Source of the DNA: DAOUAT01 sp964551735
GTDB taxonomy: Bacteria > Chloroflexota > Anaerolineae > CG2-30-64-16
Length of the DNA: 64,000 nt
Direction of reading: 5' to 3'
NCBI GenBank assembly: GCA_964551735.1
Contig: CAZKEF010000011.1
Location: forward strand, 98,205 to 162,204
This document shows, in pieces, positions 7,962-15,983 of the stretch. Every line of letters begins with the position of its first letter. The first letter of the stretch is position 1. Under the pieces are notes generated by a model, which searched no databases, was not told the origin of the DNA, and saw only the letters and a program-made list of their open reading frames with translations. The translations under genes and the position numbers were made by a program.

Positions 7962-10460
7962 TCAGCCAGCGACCGCCGTTTCATCGGTTGCCGGCGCCTC
8001 ATGACCGTCGGCGCCCGCGGCTTCCTCTTCGACCGGCGCAGGGTTCAGCGCGGACTCGATCACATCCTCCACCTTTTCAGCCAGCACGAAGGTCATCTTG
8101 GCGCGCACCGCCTCAGGCACATCTTCCAGGTCACCCTCGTTACGCTTGGGCAAGATCACCGTGGTGAGGCCGAAGCGGCTGGCTGCCAGCACCTTCTCCT
8201 TGAGGCCGCCGATGGGCAACACCTGGCCCCGCAGCGTGATCTCGCCGGTCATGCCCACATCCTTGCGCACCGTGCGGCCGGTGAGCAGGCTGACCAGCGC
8301 CGTGGCCATCGTGACGCCTGCGCTGGGGCCGTCCTTGGGCGTGGCGCCGGCCGGGATGTGCAGGTGGATATCGTGCTTGGTGAAGAAATCCTCCGCGACG
8401 CCGTAGTGCCCAGCCTTATTGCGCACCCAGCTCAAGGCTGCCTGCGCCGACTCCTTCATCACGTCGCCGAGCTGCCCAGTGAGGGTAAAGCCCTTGCCAC
8501 CGGGCATCCGTGTGGCTTCCAGGAACAGCACGTCCCCGCCGACCGGCGTCCAGGCCAGGCCGGTGGCCACGCCGGGCACCTCGACGCGATCGGCGACTTC
8601 CGGCAGGAACTTGGGCCGGCCCAGGAAGTCAGGTACGTTTTCAGGCGTGACCACTGCAGGCTCCTGCCCATCGCCACGCTCTGCGACTCTGGTGGCCACT
8701 TTGCGGCACACCGTGCCCACCTGGCGCTCCAAGTGGCGCACGCCGGCCTCGCGCGTGTACTCGCGCACGATACGGCGCAGCGCGGCTTCATCGAAGCGGA
8801 CCTCATCGCTGCGCAGGCCGTTTTCCCGGATCTGCCGCGGCACCAGGTAGCCCTGGGCGATCTTAACCTTCTCCTCTTCGGTGTATGAGCTGAGTTGAAT
8901 CACCTCCATGCGGTCCAACAGCGGCTGCGGGATAGTGTCCAGCCAGTTTGCCGTGGTGATGAAGAACACCTGGCTCAGATCGAACGGGACATCCAGGTAA
9001 TGGTCACGAAACTCCGCATTCTGTTCCGGGTCGAGCACTTCCAGCAGCGCCGATGAGGGATCCCCGCGGAAATCGCGGCCCAACTTATCCACCTCATCCA
9101 GCATGAAAACCGGGTTGCGGCTCTCCGCACGGCGGACGCTTTGAATGACGCGGCCAGGCATTGACCCGATGTAGGTGCGCCGAAAACCGCGGACCTCGGC
9201 CTCGTCGCGGATGCCGCCCAACGCCAGACGGATGAACTTGCGGCCCATGGCGCGGGCGATGGACTGGCCCAGCGACGTCTTGCCGGTGCCGGGCGGACCG
9301 ACGAAGCACAAGATGACGCCCTCTCGCTCGCGCCGGATGTGATCAACCGGCTCGGCGGGTTCTGCGTCCTGGCCGCCGGCCTGCTGCTCCTGCGCTTTAC
9401 GCTCCAGCCGCAGCTTGCGCACGGCCAGAAATTCCAGGATGCGATCTTTGATCTCGTCCAGGCCGTAGTGATCCTCATCCAACACCTGCCTGGCGTGTGC
9501 GATATCCAGGTTGTCTTCGGTGGTGACGCGCCACGGCAGGCTGACCATCCAATCCAGGTAGGTCTTAATGACGGAGTATTCCGCGGCCTGGGTGGGCATT
9601 TTGCGCATACGATCGAGCTCGCGCTTCGCTTCCTTCTCGGCCTCTTCCGGCATGCCCGCGGCAACGATGCGCCGCTCGAATTCCTGGACTTCGGCCTCTT
9701 GCTCATCCCCCTCGCCCAACTCTTTCTGAATCGCCTTGAGCTGCTCGCGCAAGTAGTATTCGCGCTGCATCTTGCTCATCTCGTCCTGGGCCTGCGACTG
9801 GATCTTGCGGCCCAACTCCAGCACCTCCAGCTCCTTGCTCACGATGGTGTTGAGCTTCTGAAGCTTCGCGGTGACCGGGTTGATTTCCAGGATCTCCTGG
9901 GCCTGGACATATTCCATACGCGTACTGGCCGCAACCAGGTAGGCGAGTTGGCGCGGGCTGGAAGCGTTGATGGCCGCGGTTTCCAGCTCCTCCGGCATGT
10001 GAGGCACCAAAGACACCAACCGCCGGAAGAGATCCAACGTGGTGCGCATCAGTGCCTCTTGCTCCAGTGAAGGTTCCTCGTCATCGGGGATCACCTCTAC
10101 CTCAGCGCGCAGGTAGGGCTGGGCCTGCAAATAGCGGCGCACGCGGATGCGTTCGATGCCCTGGACGATCAGCCGGATCGTGCCATCAGGGGTGCGCAGC
10201 ATGCGGTGCACCAGCGCGGCCGTGCCGACGGCGTAAACCTGCTCTGGGTTCGGCTCTTCGACCTCGGCGTCCTCCGAAGTGAACAAGCCGATGATCCGCT
10301 GATCGGCGGATTCTACCAGGGCATCATCCACCAGGCGGATGGATCGTTCCTGGCCCACCGTCAGCGGGAGCCACATCATAGGGTAGACGACCACCCCGCG
10401 CAGCGGCAGGATCGGTAGCTCGGCCGGGATCGTCATTTGATCGGGTTCGTTGTATGACAT
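7962..10460 (-). CDS. lon: ATP-dependent endopeptidase Lon
   Basis: This full-length 832-residue bacterial Lon (LonA) has three parts. The N-terminal substrate-binding domain contains LPILPLRGVVVYPMM. The AAA+ module has Walker A GPPGTGKTSLGQS near residue 388 and Walker B VFMLDEVDKLG. The C-terminal protease domain has catalytic Ser713 in PKDGPSAG and Lys756 in GGLKEK. It degrades misfolded and regulatory proteins in the cytoplasm. It lies 19 bases downstream of hsp20 on the same strand, so the two form a heat-shock operon. The last 25 residues are an acidic, Ala-rich tail. Confidence 0.98.
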   Translation of the reverse strand: MSYNEPDQMTIPAELPILPLRGVVVYPMMWLPLTVGQERSIRLVDDALVESADQRIIGLFTSEDAEVEEPNPEQVYAVGTAALVHRMLRTPDGTIRLIVQGIERIRVRRYLQAQPYLRAEVEVIPDDEEPSLEQEALMRTTLDLFRRLVSLVPHMPEELETAAINASSPRQLAYLVAASTRMEYVQAQEILEINPVTAKLQKLNTIVSKELEVLELGRKIQSQAQDEMSKMQREYYLREQLKAIQKELGEGDEQEAEVQEFERRIVAAGMPEEAEKEAKRELDRMRKMPTQAAEYSVIKTYLDWMVSLPWRVTTEDNLDIAHARQVLDEDHYGLDEIKDRILEFLAVRKLRLERKAQEQQAGGQDAEPAEPVDHIRREREGVILCFVGPPGTGKTSLGQSIARAMGRKFIRLALGGIRDEAEVRGFRRTYIGSMPGRVIQSVRRAESRNPVFMLDEVDKLGRDFRGDPSSALLEVLDPEQNAEFRDHYLDVPFDLSQVFFITTANWLDTIPQPLLDRMEVIQLSSYTEEEKVKIAQGYLVPRQIRENGLRSDEVRFDEAALRRIVREYTREAGVRHLERQVGTVCRKVATRVAERGDGQEPAVVTPENVPDFLGRPKFLPEVADRVEVPGVATGLAWTPVGGDVLFLEATRMPGGKGFTLTGQLGDVMKESAQAALSWVRNKAGHYGVAEDFFTKHDIHLHIPAGATPKDGPSAGVTMATALVSLLTGRTVRKDVGMTGEITLRGQVLPIGGLKEKVLAASRFGLTTVILPKRNEGDLEDVPEAVRAKMTFVLAEKVEDVIESALNPAPVEEEAAGADGHEAPATDETAVAG

Positions 10461-10479
10461 GGGTTATGGATCTCCCCTT

Positions 10480-10851
10480 CTATTCACCCGCGGCGCGCAC
10501 CGGCACGCGGCGCACCTGTGCCTTGGGCAACGTGATCTTCAAGAAGCCGTTGTCGTAGAGCGCGGTCTGGCCGGAGCTCTCCAACGCCCACGGCAGGTGC
10601 GTCTGCGTGCGGAACTTGCCGTGGCGGATCTCCATCTGCTGGTAGGCCAGTTTCTCGGCCGGGTCGCGGCGCTCGCCGCTCACGGTCAATGTCCGGCCCT
10701 GTAACACGATCTCATAATCCTCCGGGCCGAGGCCGGCGATCTCGATAACCACCACCACACTGTCGTCGGTTTCATAGACATCGGTCGGCGGCCGCCACAC
10801 GGTCTCACTTGGCATGCCCCACGGCGTCTGATCATAGTTCTGACGGTACAC
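10480..10851 (-). CDS. Small heat-shock protein (Hsp20/alpha-crystallin family)
   Basis: The 123-residue protein has an alpha-crystallin domain (about residues 22-115). Key motifs are RPPTDVYETDDSVVVVIEIAG, ending AGL, then GRTLTVSGER and the terminal GFLKITLPKA. It is an ATP-independent holdase for unfolding proteins. The open frame runs up to 10956, but AGGAGGG lies 6 bases upstream of GTG 10851, and the upstream extension is Cys-rich and unlike the family, so GTG 10851 (MYRQNYDQ) is the start. It is co-directional with lon 19 bases downstream; a chaperone-protease operon is plausible. Confidence 0.93.
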   Translation of the reverse strand: MYRQNYDQTPWGMPSETVWRPPTDVYETDDSVVVVIEIAGLGPEDYEIVLQGRTLTVSGERRDPAEKLAYQQMEIRHGKFRTQTHLPWALESSGQTALYDNGFLKITLPKAQVRRVPVRAAGE

Positions 10852-10917
10852 TGGGCTCCCTCCTAACTGATATACAAAGCCATCATTGCACGATATTCTA
10901 TCACAGAATGGCACTAG

Positions 10918-10935
10918 CCCCGCATTCTTGCGGGG
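10918..10935. promoter_or_regulatory. Inverted repeat CCCCGC-N6-GCGGGG between hsp20 and the cyclodeaminase gene
   Basis: CCCCGC (10918-10923) and GCGGGG (10930-10935) flank ATTCTT in the divergent intergenic region upstream of hsp20. It could be an operator controlling the heat-shock operon, but it does not match CIRCE or another site I recognise. Confidence 0.3.
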
Positions 10936-10997
10936 TGGATTGCACGTGCACGACATCAGGATCGGTGAAGCGGAGCGCGAGGTCGCCCGCCACAGCC

Positions 10998-11026
10998 TTG
11001 TGCGTTGGGCAGCGAAGGTTTATAAT
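10998..11026 (+). promoter_or_regulatory. Promoter of the cyclodeaminase gene
   Basis: TTGTGC (10998-11003), a 17-bp spacer and a consensus TATAAT (11021-11026) place transcription start near 11033, upstream of the TTG start at 11060. Confidence 0.6.
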
Positions 11027-11059
11027 CGGCGCGCGGATTCACATTTGGGAGGGGTTTAC

Positions 11060-11707
11060 TTGAGCGATCACGGAGAGAGTTCCCAGCTGGCGGATCGATC
11101 GCTGGCCGCGTTCATGGAGGCCCTGGCCGGCAACACCGCCACACCGGGTGGCGGCGCGGCGACTGCGTTAGCCGGGGCGCTATCGGCGGCGCTGGCCGCC
11201 ATGATTGCACGGCTGACCATGGGCCGGCCGCGCTACGTTGCAGTTGAGGCCGAGATGGCCCGGGTGTGCGAACGGGCGGACGTGCTCCGCTCCCGGTTGT
11301 TGGCCCTGGCCGACGCTGACAGCCAGGCCTATGCTGCCGTGATGGCGGCGCACCGGCTGCCGAAAGAAACCGCCGCGCAAGCGGCCGCGCGCGACGCCGC
11401 AAGCCAGGCCGCGCTGTGCGAAGCGACGGCCGTGCCCCTCGCAACCGCCGAAGCGTGCGCGGAGGCGCTGACCCTGGCAACCCAGGTCGCAGCGTCGGGC
11501 AACCGCAACGCGGCCGGGGATGCTGCAGTCGCCGCGCTGCTGGCGCACGCCGGGCTGGTGGGCGCTGCGCGCAACGCGCGCCTCAACTTGCGCGGGTTGA
11601 CGGACACAAGATATCGGGCGGAAGTTGACGCGCGCAGTGCCGCGATCCTGGTCACAGGCGATGCCGCGCTGACGGCTGCGTTGCAGGCCGCGGATGAACG
11701 CGGGTGA
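11060..11707 (+). CDS. Cyclodeaminase/cyclohydrolase family protein (formimino-/methenyl-THF type)
   Basis: This 215-residue helical protein of the FTCD_C family has the signature TPGGGAATALAGALSAALAAM and the later VAASGNRNAAGDAAVAALL. Family members act on tetrahydrofolate-bound one-carbon units (formimino-THF cyclodeaminase or methenyl-THF cyclohydrolase FchA). The open frame extends upstream to 10886, but a TATAAT promoter at 11021 and a GGGAGGGG Shine-Dalgarno (11047-11054) define TTG 11060 (LSDHGESS) as the start. The exact folate derivative is unresolved. Confidence 0.88.
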   Translation: MSDHGESSQLADRSLAAFMEALAGNTATPGGGAATALAGALSAALAAMIARLTMGRPRYVAVEAEMARVCERADVLRSRLLALADADSQAYAAVMAAHRLPKETAAQAAARDAASQAALCEATAVPLATAEACAEALTLATQVAASGNRNAAGDAAVAALLAHAGLVGAARNARLNLRGLTDTRYRAEVDARSAAILVTGDAALTAALQAADERG

Positions 11708-11724
11708 GGCACAACAAATGAAGA

Positions 11725-11754
11725 CGGCGTTCGCATCCTCAGGAGCGAACGCCG
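11725..11754. terminator. Hairpin between convergent genes
   Basis: CGGCGTTCGC (11725-11734) and GCGAACGCCG (11745-11754) form a perfect 10-bp stem with a 10-base loop between the cyclodeaminase gene (+) and the MBL gene (-). Confidence 0.65.
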
Positions 11755-11780
11755 CCGGATCGCAGCCGTGGCTATCCCCA

Positions 11781-12653
11781 CTAACAGGTTGAAATCATCC
11801 GCCGCGACCTGATCTCCGCCCGATACGCGTCGTAGAGGGTGAGCAGGTTGGCCTGGTGTAGCTTTTGAACCAGCCCGCCCAGGGGGATGCGTGAGAGGCC
11901 GCAGTCCTCCACCGTGATGTCCAGGATTCCTGTGCGCGGCACCCCCCGCGCGATGTGCTCGCGCACCAGGCGATCCAGCGTCTTCAGATAGTTGATGTTG
12001 TTGGTCAGGGTCTCCTCGATCTCCCCGCGCAACAAGACCTCGCCATGCCCCTGCACAAGATTCTCGAGGCTCTTCTGCTTGATCGCCTGCAGCGACAGGA
12101 TCAGATCGTCAATATCGCCCCCGACGATGTAGGGCACCGGCATCACCGTGTCGCTGGCCACCATCAACCGGTCCTCCACCACGTGTACGGTGCAGACGTC
12201 ACGGCTGTGGCCGGGCGAATAATCGAGCTCCACCGTCTTGCCGCCGACACGCAGCGTCATGGATTCGTTGAACAACAACTCGGGATAACGGATCCTGACA
12301 TCCGCCAACTGGGGCGTCTGTTCCTTGGCCTGCGCCAGCGCGGCTTCTGCGTAGCGCTCCATGAGCCGCCGGCAGCGATAATGCGCCACCACCTGAGCTT
12401 CAGGGAATTGGTAAGTGCCGTAAATGTGGTCGGCATGCGAGTGTGTGTTGATGACGTACGTAACCGTGGTGCGCCGCTGCGTGATGAACTCCCGGATCTG
12501 CCTGGTTTCTTGGGGAAAGGGCAACGTATCCACCAATACGGCGCCCTCATCGGTGAAGATCACGGTTGCCGTGACCTCCGCATACATGCCGCTGGTGAAA
12601 ACGTAAACCCCATCTGAAATGCGATCGCGCTTCAAAGTCTTCCTCGAATACAT
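11781..12653 (-). CDS. MBL-fold metallo-hydrolase
   Basis: The metallo-beta-lactamase fold has the zinc-binding motif NTHSHADHIYG (HxHxDH), the third ligand in SPGHSRD and the DTVMPVPY segment. Length and motifs fit the broad cyclase/SoxH-like hydrolase group rather than true beta-lactamases. ATG 12653 (MYSRKTLKRD) is chosen because the promoter at 12691-12720 makes the frame's first ATG (12710) impossible. The substrate is unknown. The gene is monocistronic. Confidence 0.87.
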   Translation of the reverse strand: MYSRKTLKRDRISDGVYVFTSGMYAEVTATVIFTDEGAVLVDTLPFPQETRQIREFITQRRTTVTYVINTHSHADHIYGTYQFPEAQVVAHYRCRRLMERYAEAALAQAKEQTPQLADVRIRYPELLFNESMTLRVGGKTVELDYSPGHSRDVCTVHVVEDRLMVASDTVMPVPYIVGGDIDDLILSLQAIKQKSLENLVQGHGEVLLRGEIEETLTNNINYLKTLDRLVREHIARGVPRTGILDITVEDCGLSRIPLGGLVQKLHQANLLTLYDAYRAEIRSRRMISTC

Positions 12654-12690
12654 CGGCCCTGGTCTGATGCCTGGACGCAAACTTGTGTCA

Positions 12691-12720
12691 AGCATAGCAC
12701 AGCCTGACAACCTATGTCAA
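12691..12720 (-). promoter_or_regulatory. Promoter of the MBL-fold gene
   Basis: On the minus strand a consensus TTGACA (12720-12715) is followed by an 18-bp spacer and TATGCT (12696-12691). The expected transcription start is about 12684. Confidence 0.65.
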
Positions 12721-13050
12721 GGGCATTTTCGAAAAAAGGTCCCCTTCCATGACGCGCAACGGCCAACGGAAAGTTCATTCCGTTGGCCGCTCTATTACCA
12801 AGTCCCCCGCTGTGCCGTGTGTCTCTGGTTTTGAACCTGCTTTCGCAGGTGGGCGCGTTGTCGGCCAGTCCTGCTTTGCTAATACACCCGCCACACGCGG
12901 CGGATGCAGCTATTGCATTTCCGGCCGAGATGTCCAGCTCCCGTTGTGTTCATGTTGGCTCAAAACGTTTTTGGATCATCACGAGCACGGCAGGGTCCTA
13001 CGTTTTTATCCTAGCATATCTCCCGCAAACGCGCAAACCTCAAACGCCGC
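12721..13050. other. 330-base intergenic region with hairpins, no gene recognised
   Basis: A perfect 12-bp stem is formed by CGGCCAACGGAA (12760-12771) and TTCCGTTGGCCG (12778-12789). On the minus strand it is followed, after about 20 bases, by a T-rich stretch, so it could terminate aspS transcription. A smaller stem-loop (CCTGC-TTTC-GCAGG, near 12838-12851) also lies here. No open frame with coding character and no tRNA-like fold was found; an uncharacterised small RNA cannot be excluded. Confidence 0.4.
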
Positions 13051-14811
13051 CTAAAGGGCGAGCGCCAGGCGCAGCTCGCGCAGTTGTGCGGGCGAGATCT
13101 CCGAAGGCGAACGGAACATCATGTCGGTCGCCGATGCCGTCTTGGGGAAGGCGATCACCTCGCGGATGCTCCCTGTGCCGGCGAGGATCGCGACAGTGCG
13201 GTCAATGCCGGTGGCGATGCCGCCGTGAGGCGGCGCGCCGTACTCGAAGGCCTCTAACAGGTGGCCGAATTTCTCTTCTGCCTCCTCCGGGCCGATGCCC
13301 AGGGCACGGAACATCGCCTGCTGCTTCTCCCGCCGGTGGATCCGGATGCTGCCGCCGCCGACCTCCCAGCCGTCCATCACCAGGTCATAGGCCTTGGCCC
13401 GCACGCGGCCGGGATCGCTTTCCAGCAGCGGCCAGTCCTCATCCATGGCCGAGGTGAACGGATGATGCATGGCGGACCAGCGCCCTTCCTCCGCGCTCCA
13501 CTCCAGCAACGGGAACTCGACCACCCAGCAGAATGCGTGGACATCGCCTCGCGCCAGGCCGAGCTGTTGGCCCAGCAACAGGCGCAGCTCGCCCAGGCTC
13601 TTAGCGACCACGTTGGGGGCGGCGTCGGCCACGATCAGCACCAGATCGCCGGGCTGGGCGCCGGTCGCGGCAGCGATGGCGGCCACTTCCGCTTCAGTCA
13701 GCGTCTTGGCGGAAGGCTTGGGGCCGTCTTCGCGGAAGGGGATCCAAACCAGCCCCTTGGCGCCAAAACGCCTGGCATATCCGGCCAGGTCGTCGAGCTG
13801 CTTGCGGCTGTAGCCGGCCGCGCCCGGCGCGCAAATGGCCTTCACCTGGCCGCCAGCCGCCACCGCGCCGGCGAAGACCTGGAAAGCACTGGCCGCAACC
13901 TGCGCGCTCAGATCAACCAGGATCATCCCGAACCGCAGGTCAGGCTTGTCGGAGCCGTACTTCGCCATCGCCTCGGCGTAGGTCAGAACCGGGAACGGCT
14001 TCTGCAAGATCGGCTTACTGCCATAACGCTCGACGATCTCGGTGTACAGTGGCTCGATGGTCGCCATGACATCTTCTCGCTCGACGAAGGACATCTCGAC
14101 GTCGAGCTGAGTGAACTCCGGCTGGCGGTCAGCGCGCAGGTCTTCATCGCGGAAACAGCGGGCGATCTGGAAGTAGCGCTCGTAGCCGGCCACCATCAGC
14201 AACTGCTTGAGCTGCTGGGGCGACTGCGGCAGCGCGTAAAACTGGCCGGGGTGAACGCGGCTGGGTACGACGTAATCGCGCGCGCCCTCGGGTGTGGTCT
14301 TGATCAGCATCGGGGTCTCGATCTCGATGAAGCCGTGATCGGTCATGAAGTCACGGATCAGCTTGACCACGTTGTGCCGCAGGATGATGTTGCGTTGCAT
14401 GGCCGGACGGCGCAAGTCCAGGTAACGATACTTGAGGCGCAGCGCCTCATCCACGTCGGCGTCCTCGTTGATATAGAACGGCGGGGTGCGGGCCTCGTTA
14501 AGCACGGCCGCGGCCTCAACCACCACTTCGATCTCGCCGGTGGGCAGGTTGGCATTGGTCAGGCCCGCGGGCCGCGGTCGCACCACCCCCTGCACCTGGA
14601 CCACGTATTCGGTGCGCGCCGCGTTGAGCACCGCGTGTGCGGCCGGCGCGGCCTGGGCATCGCACGTCACCTGCACCAACCCTGAGCGGTCGCGCAGATC
14701 AAGAAACAGCAGCGCACCGTGATCGCGACGCCGATGCACCCACCCCGCCAACGTTGCAGCCTGGCCCACATGGCTAACCCGTAATTCACCACAGTTGAAC
14801 GATTTCAGCAT
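13051..14811 (-). CDS. aspS: Aspartyl-tRNA synthetase (class II)
   Basis: This 586-residue bacterial-type AspRS charges tRNA-Asp. An N-terminal OB anticodon-binding domain (AGWVHRRRDHGALLFLDLRD) precedes the class II catalytic core with motif 2 (FRDEDLRADRQPEFTQLD), an inserted bacterial GAD domain and motif 3 (GIATGIDRTVAILAG). The frame continues to 14925, but the GGAG ribosome site and the promoter at 14842-14870 support ATG 14811 (MLKSFNCGELR). It is a single-gene unit diverging from the epimerase gene. Confidence 0.98.
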   Translation of the reverse strand: MLKSFNCGELRVSHVGQAATLAGWVHRRRDHGALLFLDLRDRSGLVQVTCDAQAAPAAHAVLNAARTEYVVQVQGVVRPRPAGLTNANLPTGEIEVVVEAAAVLNEARTPPFYINEDADVDEALRLKYRYLDLRRPAMQRNIILRHNVVKLIRDFMTDHGFIEIETPMLIKTTPEGARDYVVPSRVHPGQFYALPQSPQQLKQLLMVAGYERYFQIARCFRDEDLRADRQPEFTQLDVEMSFVEREDVMATIEPLYTEIVERYGSKPILQKPFPVLTYAEAMAKYGSDKPDLRFGMILVDLSAQVAASAFQVFAGAVAAGGQVKAICAPGAAGYSRKQLDDLAGYARRFGAKGLVWIPFREDGPKPSAKTLTEAEVAAIAAATGAQPGDLVLIVADAAPNVVAKSLGELRLLLGQQLGLARGDVHAFCWVVEFPLLEWSAEEGRWSAMHHPFTSAMDEDWPLLESDPGRVRAKAYDLVMDGWEVGGGSIRIHRREKQQAMFRALGIGPEEAEEKFGHLLEAFEYGAPPHGGIATGIDRTVAILAGTGSIREVIAFPKTASATDMMFRSPSEISPAQLRELRLALAL

Positions 14812-14841
14812 CAGAGCTCTCTCCTCGACAGGTTGAGAGGC

Positions 14842-14870
14842 ATTATACCGCTCTGTGCAGCGGGCAACAA
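14842..14870 (-). promoter_or_regulatory. Promoter of aspS
   Basis: On the minus strand, TTGTTG (14870-14865) and a consensus TATAAT (14847-14842) are 17 bp apart, with transcription start near 14835. No T-box-like leader fits in the short 5' region. Confidence 0.65.
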
Positions 14871-14912
14871 AAGCATGACCCGGCAAAATAGGCCGAAAGC
14901 ACCGCGCCATGC

Positions 14913-14918
14913 TATACT
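14913..14918 (+). promoter_or_regulatory. -10 element of the epimerase gene
   Basis: TATACT (14913-14918) lies 30 bases upstream of ATG 14948, with GCAGGAG as ribosome site. No convincing -35 box is seen. Confidence 0.4.
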
Positions 14919-14947
14919 GCCGCATAATCTAAGCAGGAGCGTCAGGA

Positions 14948-15895
14948 ATGCGTTGTCTGATCACGGGCGGGGCGGGATTCATCGGCATGGCCCTGGCCAA
15001 CCGGCTGGTGCGCGACGGGCATCATGTGCGCGTGCTGGACGATCTGAGCGCAGGGGATCCCAGCGGGCTGCACCCCGACATCCTGTTCACGCGCGGAGAC
15101 GTGCGCGACCGGCCCAAGCTGTGGACCCTGCTGCAGAAAGTGGACTGCGTGTTCCACCTGGCGGCGCGCGTTTCGGTGCAGGAATCGGTCATCTACCCGC
15201 GCGAGTACAACGATGTCAACGTGGGCGGTACCGTCAGCCTGGCCGAGGCGACGCGGGACGCGGGAGTCAAACGCATCGTGCTGGCGTCGTCGGCCACCGT
15301 ATACGGCCCGCAGCCGGGCCAACCAGTGGCGGAAACCGCCTGGCCCCACCCGCAGGTGCCCTACGCAGTGAGCAAGCTGGCGGCCGAGTACTACGTTTTC
15401 GCCTTAGGCGCGCTGAACGGCATCGAGACGGTGGCCCTGCGCATCTTCAACGCCTACGGGCCAGGCCAGCGCATTCCGCCGGTGCATGCGCCGGTGGCGC
15501 CCCATTTCACCAGGTGCGTGCTGACGGGCGCGTCGCTGGTGGTGCATGGTGACGGCAGCCAGACGCGCGACTTCGTCTACATTGACGATGTGGTAGATGC
15601 ATTGATCGCAGCCGCAGTCACCGGTGGGGTAGACAGACAGGTGATCAACGTGGGATCGGGCGAGGAAACCAGCATCAACAGCATGATCCGGACGCTGGGC
15701 CAGGTAGTGCAACGGCAACCGGAGGTGATTTATAACCCTCAACAGAGCGGCGGCACCGTCCGCCTGGTGGCCGATCTGGCCAAGGCCAGACGGCTGTTGG
15801 GATATCAGCCGCGGGTGACGCTGCGGGAAGGGCTGGCGCGGCTGTTGGTCGAAGACCTGCGTTTCGCCGCGCGGCGGGCCACGCTGAATGCATAG
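14948..15895 (+). CDS. NAD-dependent epimerase/dehydratase (UDP-glucose 4-epimerase-like)
   Basis: This extended short-chain dehydrogenase of 315 residues has the Rossmann motif GGAGFIGMAL (residues 7-16), the catalytic Ser-Tyr-Lys set (SSATVYGP, then YAVSK) and the C-terminal substrate segment GSQTRDFVYIDD. The closest generic match is the GalE/WbpP group acting on UDP-hexoses or their N-acetyl or uronic forms. The ribosome site GCAGGAG is 10 bases upstream. Substrate specificity cannot be read from the sequence. Confidence 0.9.
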   Translation: MRCLITGGAGFIGMALANRLVRDGHHVRVLDDLSAGDPSGLHPDILFTRGDVRDRPKLWTLLQKVDCVFHLAARVSVQESVIYPREYNDVNVGGTVSLAEATRDAGVKRIVLASSATVYGPQPGQPVAETAWPHPQVPYAVSKLAAEYYVFALGALNGIETVALRIFNAYGPGQRIPPVHAPVAPHFTRCVLTGASLVVHGDGSQTRDFVYIDDVVDALIAAAVTGGVDRQVINVGSGEETSINSMIRTLGQVVQRQPEVIYNPQQSGGTVRLVADLAKARRLLGYQPRVTLREGLARLLVEDLRFAARRATLNA

Positions 15896-15903
15896 CAGCA
15901 AAA

Positions 15904-15965
15904 CCCCGGCCCGGGTTTCGAGGCTTCAGCGGTCTGACCACTTGAGGCTCGAACCCGGGCCGGGG
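15904..15965. terminator. Long hairpin between convergent genes, inverted copy of the repeat family
   Basis: The arms CCCCGGCCCGGGTT...CGAGGCTTCA (15904-15928) and TGAGGCTCGAACC...CCGGGG (15943-15965) pair almost perfectly. The left arm extends into GGTC, so the reverse complement reads GACCGCTGAAGCCTCGA. This is the same family as 904-923 and 7928-7950. It separates the epimerase gene (+) from the LysM gene (-). Confidence 0.75.
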
Positions 15966-15983
15966 TCCGCCTTGTCTCGCCAA

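Noticed and set aside
10852..10956. Longer Hsp20 start at 10956
   Set aside because: The extension is Cys-rich and unlike the family, while AGGAGGG six bases before GTG 10851 gives a clear start.
10886..11059. Extended cyclodeaminase start at ATG 10886
   Set aside because: A TATAAT promoter at 11021-11026 lies inside that extension, and GGGAGGGG precedes TTG 11060.
13261..14685. 474-codon plus-strand frame inside aspS
   Set aside because: It is an antisense reading of a certain AspRS gene; high GC removes stop codons on the opposite strand.
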